DNA from: Comamonadaceae bacterium | GTDB taxonomy: Bacteria; Pseudomonadota; Gammaproteobacteria; Burkholderiales; Burkholderiaceae_C | Assembly: GCA_947476285.1 (NCBI GenBank) | Contig: CANJPU010000055.1 | Coordinates: 1-36,699, forward strand | Reading direction: 5' to 3' | Length of the DNA stretch: 36,699 nt | In this document: positions 1-7,722 of the stretch, in pieces | Layout: each line of letters starts with the position of its first letter | Position numbering within the stretch: the stretch's first letter is position 1 | Notes under the pieces: generated by a model | Database searches by the model: none | What the model was told of the DNA's origin: nothing | The model's input: the letters and a program-made list of their open reading frames with translations, nothing else | Position numbers and translations under genes: made by a program

Positions 1-59
1 AGCAGGGATCGCCCGCAGTGCGGACTTTGTGAGAGACTTCATTTCGGTGGTTCCTTTCT

Positions 60-383
60 TTGCTTGCTAGGCACCCGCATGTTCACATGCGGGCGAAAGG
101 AGCCGCCACCCTCAGCTCATCTGTTCAACAAGTTCTGGGACATCGCCCTTTCACTGTTTCAAGGGTGACAGGTGAAGTAGTTGGGGCGGTCTTACCAACT
201 TTCGTGGCAAAGGCTGTTCGTGTAATCAATCGTGGCTCGACAGAGAATTCATTTAAGACATTGGCCGATTTCGATGGCCAGATTCAGGTCTTGGAAGTTC
301 AAGAGTTCCGCCAAGGCGGAATCAAGCCGTTCATAGCCACATCCATGGGAGGAGCAGGCGTTGTCACTGGCAACTGCAAGTAA
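60..383 (+). CDS. Small hypothetical protein, start uncertain
   Basis: This open frame of up to 107 codons is not recognised. From about residue 36 to the end it reads like a folded protein, with alternating hydrophobic strands, a VLEVQEF stretch, and a Gly-rich end ATSMGGAGVVTGNCK. The first 35 codons look non-coding and span a 20-bp palindrome. A GTG at 165 is therefore a possible start, although no good ribosome binding site stands before it. GC content is visibly lower than in the housekeeping genes to the right. It may be a remnant like its neighbours. I assign no function. Confidence 0.35.
   Translation: MLARHPHVHMRAKGAATLSSSVQQVLGHRPFTVSRVTGEVVGAVLPTFVAKAVRVINRGSTENSFKTLADFDGQIQVLEVQEFRQGGIKPFIATSMGGAGVVTGNCK
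74..93. repeat. 20-bp palindrome with 9-bp arms
   Basis: CCCGCATGT and ACATGCGGG flank a 2-base centre. No T-run follows on either strand, so it is not a classic terminator. It falls inside the 5' end of the first open frame of the window, which argues that this frame starts further downstream. Confidence 0.6.
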
Positions 384-522
384 CACAGCTTGGTTCCCAA
401 CCCCGCGCTGATGCCGTTAAAAACCGCGACTCGTTGCCAAGCGCATGACCTCCCAGCAAATCGCTGAAGCCCAAAAAATGGCTCGTGACTGTCAGGCGCG
501 GAATTTCAAGGGATGCGATTAA
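383..522 (+). pseudogene. Frameshifted C-terminal remnant of a Sel1-like repeat protein
   Basis: One frame reads ADAVKNRDSL at 407-436 and then stops. A +1 shift near 436-445 continues as AKRMTSQQIAEAQKMARDC and ends at the TAA at 520-522. Joined, this resembles the usual end of Sel1/TPR-like proteins, which often close with NRD..A..mtp.QiaeAq.lAr. Loss of one G in TTGCCAAG (from TTGGCCAAG) would explain the break. No Sel1 repeats are visible upstream, so only the last helix or so survives. The family call is by resemblance only. Confidence 0.5.
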
Positions 523-739
523 CGCGTCACTATCGTGCCCATGCGCCGCCCTCAAATGTGCCAGTCCGTGGGCGCAGCTAAAGCCTCGCCAGCGAACAGG
601 TCACGCCTCGCTGACGCATCGCCTGAGCCATCCAGTGCCGCTGGAGCGCTGCGTGGGAAACCCTAGCTTGGACACCTTGCTCAAGCTTGCCAACCGCCTT
701 GGCACCCCCGTTTCCGCTCTGATTGCACCCAAGGGCTGA
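509..739 (+). pseudogene. Eroded XRE-family regulator, C-terminal part
   Basis: The frame ends in VGNPSLDTLLKLANRLGTPVSALIAPKG. This matches the last two helices of a Cro/C1 (XRE) helix-turn-helix domain, which typically reads E.G.rnPsldTLlkLA.aLgvpvs.L. The upstream part (WAQLKPRQRTGHASLTHR) keeps faint spacing of the domain but has lost the recognition helix, and no good start is visible. I read it as a decayed regulator gene, possibly from a lost mobile element. A short divergent functional protein is less likely. Confidence 0.5.
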
Positions 740-1016
740 TTTTTTCGGGACTGTCGCTTTTTCCCCCTGAACGAAATAGGTTGCTTGCTACCTGAAAAAA
801 CACTTTTCAAAGGGTCAGGTGGTACAGCAAACTTAGCTGACGAACCTTACCCCCTCCCCCCCCGTCGATGCGCCGCAGGGCCGCCGTGACCTGACACCAC
901 GACCTGACCCAACCTGACCCGCTGGGTTTTCGTTGTCTGGTGCTGGTGGCTACACGGTGCGAAACCATGTACCTCAGTCTGTAAATAGTCTGTAAAAGAC
1001 TAAACACCAACGCCAT
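740..1016. other. Gene-poor stretch with C-tract and CCTGAC repeats
   Basis: I find no convincing gene here. A C-rich tract lies at about 851-864. CCTGAC occurs three times between about 889 and 920, and the complementary GGGTCAGG lies at about 822-829. These could form weak long-range hairpins. No promoter or RNA gene is evident. Confidence 0.4.
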
Positions 1017-1051
1017 AAAAAAGCCTGCTATCAATTAAGTAGCAGGCTTTT
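1017..1051 (-). terminator. Rho-independent terminator of tRNA-Lys
   Basis: AAAAGCCTGCTA (1019-1030) pairs with TAGCAGGCTTTT (1040-1051) around a 9-base loop. Read on the minus strand, the stem is followed by a T-run (A-run at 1017-1022 on the plus strand). It lies about 20 bases beyond the 3' end of the tRNA gene. Confidence 0.85.
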
Positions 1052-1071
1052 CAATACCTATAAGGCTTATT

Positions 1072-1147
1072 TGGTAGGACGTGCGGGGGTCGAACCCACG
1101 ACAAACGGATTAAAAGTCCGCTGCTCTACCAACTGAGCTAACGTCCC
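1072..1147 (-). tRNA. tRNA-Lys (anticodon TTT)
   Basis: The reverse complement begins GGGACGTTAGCTCAGTTGG, has the anticodon arm GGACTTTTAATCC with TTT at 34-36, and ends GTTCGACCCCCGCACGTCCT-A-CCA. The CCA is encoded at 1072-1074. The acceptor stem pairs fully except for a G1-U72 wobble. The D-loop and T-arm are canonical. It is the only RNA gene I see in the window. Confidence 0.97.
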
Positions 1148-1219
1148 AACACTTGCAACGCGCAGCTTGTGCGCGTAATCTCTACTCGTTTACCGCTGCA
1201 GCATTCACTGTGCGGCAAA

Positions 1220-1262
1220 GCCGTAAATTATAACGTGAGATTCGGGTGTTCCTGGTTGGCCA
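1220..1262 (-). promoter_or_regulatory. Possible promoter of tRNA-Lys
   Basis: A perfect TATAAT (-10) sits on the minus strand at 1232-1227 and overlaps the stop codon of the upstream tcdA gene. The -35 region about 17 bases before it is poor. It would give a leader of about 70 bases before the tRNA. The -10 match is clear, but the promoter as a whole is an inference. Confidence 0.4.
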
Positions 1263-2022
1263 AACGATCAAGTATGAAACCGGCGGCGCATTGGCCAAAA
1301 GTGGCTGTGACGGCAACGACCGAGCCGTAGCCGTGGCAGTTGAGGCTGCCGTCGCCCTCCCCCTGCATGGCGCACGATGGATCGGGCGGGGCGACGGCTT
1401 CTCGGCTGAATACTGCGCTTATGCCGATCTTGCGGCCTTCACGGGGCGCAGCGTGGAGTTTGCGCAGGCGGTAGCGTAGCTGGGCCAGCAGCGGGTCGTG
1501 GGTGGTCTGCGACAGGTCGTCTATGTCCACCTTGTGGGCCAGGCGCTTACCGCCGGCAGCGCCTGCGGTGATGAAGAGGATGCCCGTTTGCAGGGCCCAC
1601 TGGGCCATCGCGGTCTTGGCCTTGACCTGGTCGCAGGCGTCTATGACAGCGTTGACCCCTGCTGGCAGCAATTGAGGCCAGTTCTGCGGATCGGCAAACT
1701 CTTCGACGCAGTTGACGGTGCAGCCTGGGTTGATCTGGCCTATGCGCTCACGCATGGCCAGCACCTTGGCCTGGCCCACGGTATTGCTCAGAGCGTGGAT
1801 CTGCCGGTTGATGTTGGATTCACTCACGTGGTCAAGGTCGATCAGTGTGATGCGACCCACCCCGCTGCGGGCCAGCGCCTCGGCCGCCCAGGACCCTACG
1901 CCGCCCACCCCCACCACCGCCACATGCGCGGCCCGGATGCGGGCTGCCCCCGCCATGCCGTAAAGCCGATCCAGGCCGCCAAAGCGGCGCTGCAGATCAA
2001 CTGACTCGTCAAGCTGTGTCAA
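1228..2022 (-). CDS. tcdA: tRNA threonylcarbamoyladenosine dehydratase TcdA
   Basis: This is an E1-like ThiF/MoeB-fold enzyme that uses ATP to cyclise t6A37 to ct6A in tRNAs decoding ANN codons. From the TTG at 2022 it has 264 residues, close to the usual 268. The nucleotide loop GVGGVGS is at about 38-44. DLD at 62-64 and SESNINRQ at 68-74 follow, which are the acidic and Arg residues that hold ATP. The frame stays open to an ATG at 2160, but that would run far into cpoB, so the TTG just past the cpoB stop is preferred. The RBS is weak. It closes the tolB-pal-cpoB series and reads toward the tRNA-Lys gene. Confidence 0.93.
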   Translation of the reverse strand: MTQLDESVDLQRRFGGLDRLYGMAGAARIRAAHVAVVGVGGVGSWAAEALARSGVGRITLIDLDHVSESNINRQIHALSNTVGQAKVLAMRERIGQINPGCTVNCVEEFADPQNWPQLLPAGVNAVIDACDQVKAKTAMAQWALQTGILFITAGAAGGKRLAHKVDIDDLSQTTHDPLLAQLRYRLRKLHAAPREGRKIGISAVFSREAVAPPDPSCAMQGEGDGSLNCHGYGSVVAVTATFGQCAAGFILDRLANQEHPNLTL

Positions 2023-2039
2023 CTGCGGCCCTGTGCGCC

Positions 2040-2852
2040 TCAGCGCATGCGAGCCAGCCGCTCCTTGGCCGCGGCGGCTGCCTCGGACTGCGGGTAGGCA
2101 AAGACCAGCTCGTCCAGCGTGCGACGGGCGCCGGCGCTGTCCTTGAGCTCGATCTGGCAATTGGCGATAGACAGCACGGCCTCGGGCGCCCTGGGGTGGC
2201 TGGCCGCAGCCGCCAGCAGCGCCCGGAAGTTCAGGATGGCGCCGCGGTAGTCGCGGTTGGCATACTGCGCATTGCCCAGCCAGAACAGCGCGGTGGCCCC
2301 GAATCCGCTTTGCGGATAGCGGCGAAGAAACTCGGTGAACGAAGCTTGCGCCGCAGGAAAATCGCCCCGGCGAAAAATGGCGAGTGCGGCCTCGAACTCG
2401 CGTGCTTCGGCCTGGTCTGCAATGAACTCCTTGCCGTCCACCGTCACCTTCGATGGCTCCATCTTTCGCAGGCGCTCATCGACGCCTTGCACGATGTCTT
2501 TTTGTCTGCGCTGCACGTCGGCGATCTCGCGCATCAACTGCTCGTTCTGGCCATTCATGCGGGCGATCTCGCTGCGCAGGGATTCGATCTGTGTTTGCAG
2601 ATCCAGCAGGCTTCGGCGCAGTTGGCTCGATTCCTGGCTCTGCTCTTGGGCCATGCGCTCGCTCAGTTGACGGGCCTGGTTTTCGTTGGCCACACGTTGG
2701 GCTTCGATGCGCTGGCGCAGATCGAGAATCGCGCGCCGTGCTTCGTCGTCTTCGAAAAAAGCGGCGCTCGCACCAGCGCTCATGCCCAGGCAGATGATTG
2801 TCAGCGCTGCAGCGGCGCCAGCGCGCCAGCGCCGTGAGGTCTTGGGTTTCAT
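2040..2852 (-). CDS. cpoB: Cell division coordinator CpoB (YbgF, Tol-Pal system)
   Basis: CpoB is a periplasmic protein that links Tol-Pal outer-membrane constriction with PBP1b and its activator during division. The 270 residues comprise a signal peptide (1-30, cut after ASA), a long charged coiled coil at about 33-120 (EARRAILDLRQRIEAQ), which drives trimerisation in the family, and C-terminal TPR repeats at about 150-270 with typical A..F..FL..YP.S and YP.S motifs. Its ATG overlaps the pal stop as TGATG, which suggests coupled translation. Length and order after pal match the family. Confidence 0.95.
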   Translation of the reverse strand: MKPKTSRRWRAGAAAALTIICLGMSAGASAAFFEDDEARRAILDLRQRIEAQRVANENQARQLSERMAQEQSQESSQLRRSLLDLQTQIESLRSEIARMNGQNEQLMREIADVQRRQKDIVQGVDERLRKMEPSKVTVDGKEFIADQAEAREFEAALAIFRRGDFPAAQASFTEFLRRYPQSGFGATALFWLGNAQYANRDYRGAILNFRALLAAAASHPRAPEAVLSIANCQIELKDSAGARRTLDELVFAYPQSEAAAAAKERLARMR

Positions 2853-3400
2853 CAGCGGTAGACGATTTCAGCGCGGCGGTTCTTGGCCCAAGCGGATTCG
2901 TTGCTTGCGGCGTCGGCGGGCTTTTCCTTGCCGAAGCTCACTGCTTCGACCTGGTTGTCGGCCACACCTAGCAGACCCAATGCACGGCGCACGGCTTCTG
3001 CGCGCCTTTGGCCTAGAGCCAAGTTGTACTCGCGGCCACCGCGTTCGTCGGTGTGGCCTTCGACCGCAATGCGACGGCTGCTATTGCCCTTGAGAAAGCG
3101 CGCATGCGATTCGATCAGGGCTTGAAACTCGGGCTTGATGGCGTTGCTGTCGTAATCAAAATAGACCAGCCGGCCCACATTGACAGGACCGGCGGCGGTG
3201 TTGCCACCGGTCTCGGCCGCGACGGGTGCGACCCTGCTCAGAGTGCTGCCGGCAGTGCTCGCGCCACCGGGCGCTGGCGCGCCAGATGAAACGCCGCTGG
3301 GGTTGCGGTCTTCGACTGGCACGTCGTCCAGCTTCACTCCAGTGGAACACGCAGTGATGGACAGCACCAGCGCCAGGGTCATGAACAAGCGATTGAACAT
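2852..3400 (-). CDS. pal: Peptidoglycan-associated lipoprotein Pal
   Basis: Pal is an outer-membrane lipoprotein that binds peptidoglycan through an OmpA domain and interacts with TolB. The start at 3400 is chosen because AGGAG lies 8 bases upstream. An upstream in-frame ATG at 3436 lacks this and would spoil the signal. The lipobox SITAC puts the lipidated Cys at residue 18. A Pro/Ser/Gly-rich linker follows, then the OmpA-like domain from about 75, with FDYDSNAIKPEF, GHTDERG and the NLALGQRRAEAV motif that binds diaminopimelate peptidoglycan. It has 182 residues, normal for Pal. Confidence 0.97.
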   Translation of the reverse strand: MFNRLFMTLALVLSITACSTGVKLDDVPVEDRNPSGVSSGAPAPGGASTAGSTLSRVAPVAAETGGNTAAGPVNVGRLVYFDYDSNAIKPEFQALIESHARFLKGNSSRRIAVEGHTDERGGREYNLALGQRRAEAVRRALGLLGVADNQVEAVSFGKEKPADAASNESAWAKNRRAEIVYR

Positions 3401-3432
3401 CCGAAATACTCCTGTTTGATTGTCTTTTGAAT

Positions 3433-4716
3433 TCATTTTTGGAATGGCCCCCAGTCGGGCTCGCGAATGTCGCCACCCTGTCCGGCAAGGCGAGCTTTGA
3501 TTTTTCCGTCCACCGTGGTGGTCATGAGTGCCTCACGGCCATTCTGCCTCGTCGCGTAGACGATCAAGCGGCCATTGGGAGAAAAACTCGGGCTTTCGTC
3601 AGCAGTGGTATCGGTGATGGCGGCCACTGTCGAGCTGCTCAGCTCCATCACATGCAGCTTGAAGACGCCACCCACACGAGACACATAGGCCAGCCACTTG
3701 CCGTCAGGGCTGATGGCTGGCGAGATGTTGTAGCTGCCGGTGAAGGTGACGCGCTCTGGGTTGCCACCCGAAGCGGGCATGCGATAGATTTGCGGCGCGC
3801 CGCCCCTGTCGCTCACGAAGTAGATGCTGGCGCCATCGGGCGAGAAGGCCGGCTCGGTGTCGATGCCGGCCGATTGGGTCAGGCGGCGCGGCTCGCCGCC
3901 ATTGGCATCGATGGTGTAGAGCTGCGATCCGCCGTCGCGGCTGAGTGTGACGGCCAGGGTGCGGCCATCGGGCGACCATGCCGGCGCGCTATTGGAGCCT
4001 CGAAAGTTGGCGATCAGGCGGCGCCTGCCAGTGGTCACCTCATGCACATACACCACTGGCTTGCGCGATTCGAATGAGACGTAGGCCAATTGCCCGCCGC
4101 TGGCCGACCAGGCCGGCGAGATGATGGGCTCGGTGCTGGCCAGTGCCGATTGGGCGTTCTCGCCATCGGCGTCGGCCACCCAAAGGTTGTAGCGATTGGC
4201 CGCCTTGGTCACATAGGCGATGCGTGTGGAGAACACGCCTTTGTCACCCGTGAGTTTCTCGTAAATAAAATCAGCGATGCGATGAGCTGCCAGGCGCAGA
4301 TCGCCAGTGGTCACCGCAAAGCTCTGGCCGCCCAAGTCCTGGGTGCGCACCACATCCCACAGGCGAAAGCGCACATCGTAGCGGCCATCTGCCAAGCGGC
4401 TGATGCTGCCCGCCACCAATGAGTCGGCACCCTTCTGGCGCCATGGGGAGACATCGGGTCGGCTGGCTTCGTCAAGCGCGGCGCCTTCGGTGTCGATGGC
4501 GCGAAACTGTCCGCTGCGCTCCAGGTCGGCCTGCACAATGGCCGCGATTTGCTGCGGTGCCTGGGCCTGGCCACGAAACGCGGCGATGGCGATCGGCAAT
4601 TGGGTCAAGCCCACGCCGGTCACTTCAACCCTGAACTGCGCGAACGCGGGTGCGGCCGCTGCGCCCAAAAGGCCCATCATGACTTGTCGTCGTCGCCACA
4701 GTGCTGAAATATTCAT
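3433..4716 (-). CDS. tolB: Tol-Pal system beta-propeller protein TolB
   Basis: TolB is a periplasmic protein with an N-terminal domain and a six-bladed beta-propeller that docks Pal. The blades show as repeated SPDG/SP.G motifs (AWSPDGRTLA, AFSPDGASIY, AISPDGKWLA, SFSPNGRLIV) over about residues 200-425. The start at 4716 (MNISALWRRRQ) gives a clean signal peptide ending in APAFAQ. ATGs at 4737 and 4734 overlap the previous gene and are alternatives. The usual upstream partners tolQ, tolR and tolA are absent, and a glycosyltransferase gene stands in their place. Confidence 0.95.
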   Translation of the reverse strand: MNISALWRRRQVMMGLLGAAAAPAFAQFRVEVTGVGLTQLPIAIAAFRGQAQAPQQIAAIVQADLERSGQFRAIDTEGAALDEASRPDVSPWRQKGADSLVAGSISRLADGRYDVRFRLWDVVRTQDLGGQSFAVTTGDLRLAAHRIADFIYEKLTGDKGVFSTRIAYVTKAANRYNLWVADADGENAQSALASTEPIISPAWSASGGQLAYVSFESRKPVVYVHEVTTGRRRLIANFRGSNSAPAWSPDGRTLAVTLSRDGGSQLYTIDANGGEPRRLTQSAGIDTEPAFSPDGASIYFVSDRGGAPQIYRMPASGGNPERVTFTGSYNISPAISPDGKWLAYVSRVGGVFKLHVMELSSSTVAAITDTTADESPSFSPNGRLIVYATRQNGREALMTTTVDGKIKARLAGQGGDIREPDWGPFQK

Positions 4717-4733
4717 GCTTTCTCGTCTCTCCA

Positions 4734-5528
4734 TCATTCGGGTGAGTTCAACTCGCTAACGACCACGCCGGCGACGCGGTCCAATTCTGCCAAGCCGGTG
4801 ACGGCGCGGATGGGGCCTGCATCCTTCATGCGCGCGAGCACCCTGAGCCGATTGGCCAGCTCTCCCGTTCGGCTATTTTCGCTGTGCCACAGGTGAAAGA
4901 CCTCAGTGGCCAATGCGCCATTCTTTCTGCTGCACCCTTGCAGGCGAAGCCGCAGCACGAGATCGGCATCTTCATGGCCCCAGCCGCTGAAAGTCTCATC
5001 AAATCCATTCACCGCCTCAAAATCACGATACCAGACACCAAAATTGCAGCTTCGGATGCCCAACCAGATAAACCTGTGTTGTACACGCCTCGGAGCACCC
5101 GGCCAGTAAAGAAGATGCGTTAATTTGTTAACGTCGCCCGTCAAGCGCAGCCGCAGCCAATCGGTGGTGCGAAGGCTGCGCAGCTCAACATCACGGCGCA
5201 GCACCTGATCCGTGAGCCGCTCGTCGGCATTGAGCGAGAGCACCCATTGCCCGGTGGCCAGTTGCAGCGCGCGGTTTTTCTGGGGGCCAAAGCCCGGCCA
5301 GTCTTCGCTGTGACTGACTTGCGCGCCCATCGACTTCGCGATGGCCACCGTGTCATCGGTGCTGCCCGAGTCGAGCACAAGCACCTCGTCTGCAAACGCA
5401 ACCGATTCGAGGCAGGCGCGGATGCGGGCCGACTCGTTGTGGGTGATGATGATGACGGAAAGAAGCTTGTTCAAGGGGATTGCAACGAGACGAGCATGAC
5501 AAGTCGAAGATAATTTCAGACTGGTCAA
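4734..5528 (-). CDS. Family 2 glycosyltransferase, mosaic-looking
   Basis: The first about 115 residues resemble the WaaE/KdtX-type LPS core glucosyltransferases (LSVIIITHNES at 22-32, DSGSTDDT at 53-60, GFGPQKNRAL at 79-88). The C-terminal half resembles GT7C-type domains (CNFGVWYRDF at 161-170, NGFDETFSGWGHEDADLVLRL at 174-194, FHLWH at 211-215). The usual DxD/LDADE metal motif reads LNADE at 99-103, so the first Asp is Asn. A GC dip covers about 4990-5130. The start is uncertain: ATG at 5528, or TTG at 5474 directly before the domain. The end overlaps the tolB frame. A role in LPS core or capsule sugar transfer is inferred. Confidence 0.75.
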   Translation of the reverse strand: MTSLKLSSTCHARLVAIPLNKLLSVIIITHNESARIRACLESVAFADEVLVLDSGSTDDTVAIAKSMGAQVSHSEDWPGFGPQKNRALQLATGQWVLSLNADERLTDQVLRRDVELRSLRTTDWLRLRLTGDVNKLTHLLYWPGAPRRVQHRFIWLGIRSCNFGVWYRDFEAVNGFDETFSGWGHEDADLVLRLRLQGCSRKNGALATEVFHLWHSENSRTGELANRLRVLARMKDAGPIRAVTGLAELDRVAGVVVSELNSPE

Positions 5529-5540
5529 GATTATGAGGGT

Positions 5541-7322
5541 TTGCCTGTTGCTAAATTTCCTGGTGCCATTGTCCGAGCGGTCCGCGCCGTGCGCCGCATG
5601 ATGCGGCCCGATCTCACTACGCTGCGCTGGCTTGCACCCTACTTCGGCAAGGCAAGGGGCGCATGGACGCTCGCCGTGCTGGCCACGGTGGTGGCTTCAG
5701 CCACCGAGCCCTTGGCGCCAGCCTTGCTCAAGCCACTGCTCGATCGCGGTTTTACCGGCGGCGGCATTCCCTTGTGGATGGTGCCCGTCACCCTTTTGCT
5801 GCTGTTCGCGGTGCGAGGCGCGGCCGGCTTCCTGGCCGATCTGGCGCTGGCCAAGATCACCCAGGATGGCTTGCTCAACCTGCGGCGCGACATGTTTGCC
5901 CGCCTGCTGGACGCAAGGCTCTCGCTGTTTCGCGATGAGAACGCCACCAGCTTGTCCAACACAGTGGTATTCGAGGTGCAAAACGGCTCCACGCTGCTGG
6001 TCAATGCAGTCATCGGCTTGCTTAAGGACAGCGTGGCCCTGCTGGCGCTGCTGGCCTATCTGGTTTACCTCAATTGGCAACTCACACTGATCGTCTTCCT
6101 GATCGTGCCGGCCGTGGCCTGGCTGGTGCGCACTGTTTCGCGCCGGCTCTATCGCATTGCCCGCACCACCCAGACCGCCACCAACGACCTGGCCTATGTG
6201 GTCGAGGAAAACGTGCTTGCCGCCCGGGTGGTCCGCCTGCATGGCGCGCAGGCAGTGCAGGCTGGGCGCTTTGCGGCCCTGAGCACCGCATTGCGCCACC
6301 TGGCCATGAAGACCGCGGTGGCTTCGGCCAGCATCACGCCACTGACGCATCTTCTGGCCGCAGCCGCACTGTCCACCGTGATCTGCATCGCGCTGTGGCA
6401 AAGCCGTGAGGGCATCACAGTGGGCACGTTTGCGTCCTTCATTACCGCCATGTTGATGCTGATCGCACCGATCAAGCGCTTGTCCGAGGTGGCAAGCCCG
6501 ATCTCGCGCGGTCTGGCCGCTGTGCAGCGGGCCATGGACCTGATCGAAAAGACGCCCGCGGAATCAGGCGGCAGCCATGCGCCTGAGAGGGCGCAGGGCC
6601 GCATCGCGCTGCATGGCGTGGTGGTGCAGTACCGCGACGAAGGCCCGCCCGCTCTAGCTGGCCTCGATCTCCTGATCGAGCCGGGCCAGGTAGTGGCGTT
6701 GGTGGGCCCATCGGGCTCTGGCAAAACCACGCTGGCCAACCTGCTGCCTCGCTTTGTGCTGCCCACGCAGGGCCGGGTGGTTCTTGATGGGCATGAGCTG
6801 GCTGATTGGAATCTACAAGCTCTGCGCCGGCAGTTTGCCCTGGTCAGCCAGGACGTAGTGATGTTCAATGACTCGCTGGCAGCCAATATTGTGCTGGGCA
6901 GCCCGCGCGATGAAGAGCGTCTGCGTCAGTGCGTTGAGGCATCCAACCTGCAAGATCTGGTGGCTGACTTGCCGCAAGGTCTTGAGAGTGTCGTGGGGCA
7001 CAACGCAGTGGCATTGTCAGGCGGCCAGCGGCAGCGTCTTGCAATTGCGCGGGCCCTGTACAAGGACGCGCCCATCCTGATCCTGGACGAGGCCACATCC
7101 GCACTGGACACCGCCTCCGAGCGACTGGTGCAAGAAGCCCTGCAGCGGCTCATGGCAGGGCGCACCACGCTCATCATCGCGCACCGCCTGTCCACCATCG
7201 AGCATGCCGACCGCGTGGTCGTGCTCAATCAGGGTCGCTTAGTCGAGAGCGGACCCCATGCGCAATTGCTGGCGCAAGGCGGTCTCTATGCGCGGCTTCA
7301 TGCGCTGCAGTTTGGCACGTGA
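5541..7322 (+). CDS. msbA: Lipid A export ATP-binding/permease protein MsbA
   Basis: MsbA is a half-size ABC exporter that flips lipid A-core across the inner membrane. The N-terminal transmembrane domain spans about residues 30-330 with six hydrophobic segments. The ATPase domain follows, with Walker A GPSGSGKTT at about 388, signature LSGGQRQR at about 492, Walker B ILILDEATSALD at about 512, and a switch His in IIAHRLST. The start is given as TTG at 5541. An ATG pair at 5598 or a GTG at 5589 would also fit, and no start has a well-placed RBS. It runs divergently from the glycosyltransferase, so an LPS role fits. Confidence 0.9.
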   Translation: MPVAKFPGAIVRAVRAVRRMMRPDLTTLRWLAPYFGKARGAWTLAVLATVVASATEPLAPALLKPLLDRGFTGGGIPLWMVPVTLLLLFAVRGAAGFLADLALAKITQDGLLNLRRDMFARLLDARLSLFRDENATSLSNTVVFEVQNGSTLLVNAVIGLLKDSVALLALLAYLVYLNWQLTLIVFLIVPAVAWLVRTVSRRLYRIARTTQTATNDLAYVVEENVLAARVVRLHGAQAVQAGRFAALSTALRHLAMKTAVASASITPLTHLLAAAALSTVICIALWQSREGITVGTFASFITAMLMLIAPIKRLSEVASPISRGLAAVQRAMDLIEKTPAESGGSHAPERAQGRIALHGVVVQYRDEGPPALAGLDLLIEPGQVVALVGPSGSGKTTLANLLPRFVLPTQGRVVLDGHELADWNLQALRRQFALVSQDVVMFNDSLAANIVLGSPRDEERLRQCVEASNLQDLVADLPQGLESVVGHNAVALSGGQRQRLAIARALYKDAPILILDEATSALDTASERLVQEALQRLMAGRTTLIIAHRLSTIEHADRVVVLNQGRLVESGPHAQLLAQGGLYARLHALQFGT

Positions 7323-7359
7323 TGCACAAGGGCCGATGAACCCGCAGACAACAGCGCCG

Positions 7360-7698
7360 CCAGCCGATACCCCTCGCTTCGCATGACCAGCAATGCGTGG
7401 CGTCGCTGCGCGGTCTCGGGCCAGCCGATCGGCTCATCGATGCGTCGGGCCAACTCAACTTCGGGCAGCTTGTTACGCTGCTCAAGTCCGTCGCGCTCTA
7501 CATCAGGCCCGATACTTCCGTGACGCATCTGGCAGCGGCCACAGGCGTGTCAGTGATCGCCCTCATTGGCCCCACCAATCCGATGCGCTGGGCACCCTGG
7601 CCTGCGAAGACCACAGGCAAAGCCGCAGCGATTGTCTTGTGAGCATCACCCCAGAGCGGGTGCTGGAGCAGGTGGCGCGCGTGCTGGGGCCAGCATGA
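7360..7698 (+). pseudogene. C-terminal remnant of a family 9 heptosyltransferase
   Basis: The frame from about 7397 reads DASGQLNFGQLVTLLKSVAL and then YIRPDTSVTHLAAATGVSVIALIGPTNPMRWAPW. This is the ADP-heptose-binding end of GT9 LPS heptosyltransferases (WaaC/WaaF/WaaQ type). It stops at 7642. A neighbouring frame continues the same fold as DCLVSITPERVLEQVARVL to 7698, so a frameshift lies between about 7620 and 7640. The N-terminal two thirds are missing, because msbA ends at 7322. It is therefore a truncated, frameshifted relic of an LPS core gene. Confidence 0.8.
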
Positions 7699-7722
7699 TC
7701 GGCCGCCCAAACCAGAGCCCAA

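Noticed and set aside
851..864. C-rich tract as a possible G-quadruplex or origin element
   Set aside because: It is one run without spaced G-triplets, and no DnaA boxes or AT-rich unwinding region are near it.
2016..2837. A 273-codon open frame on the plus strand
   Set aside because: It is antisense to cpoB. Its Leu/Ala/Gln richness mirrors the coiled-coil codons of the real gene.
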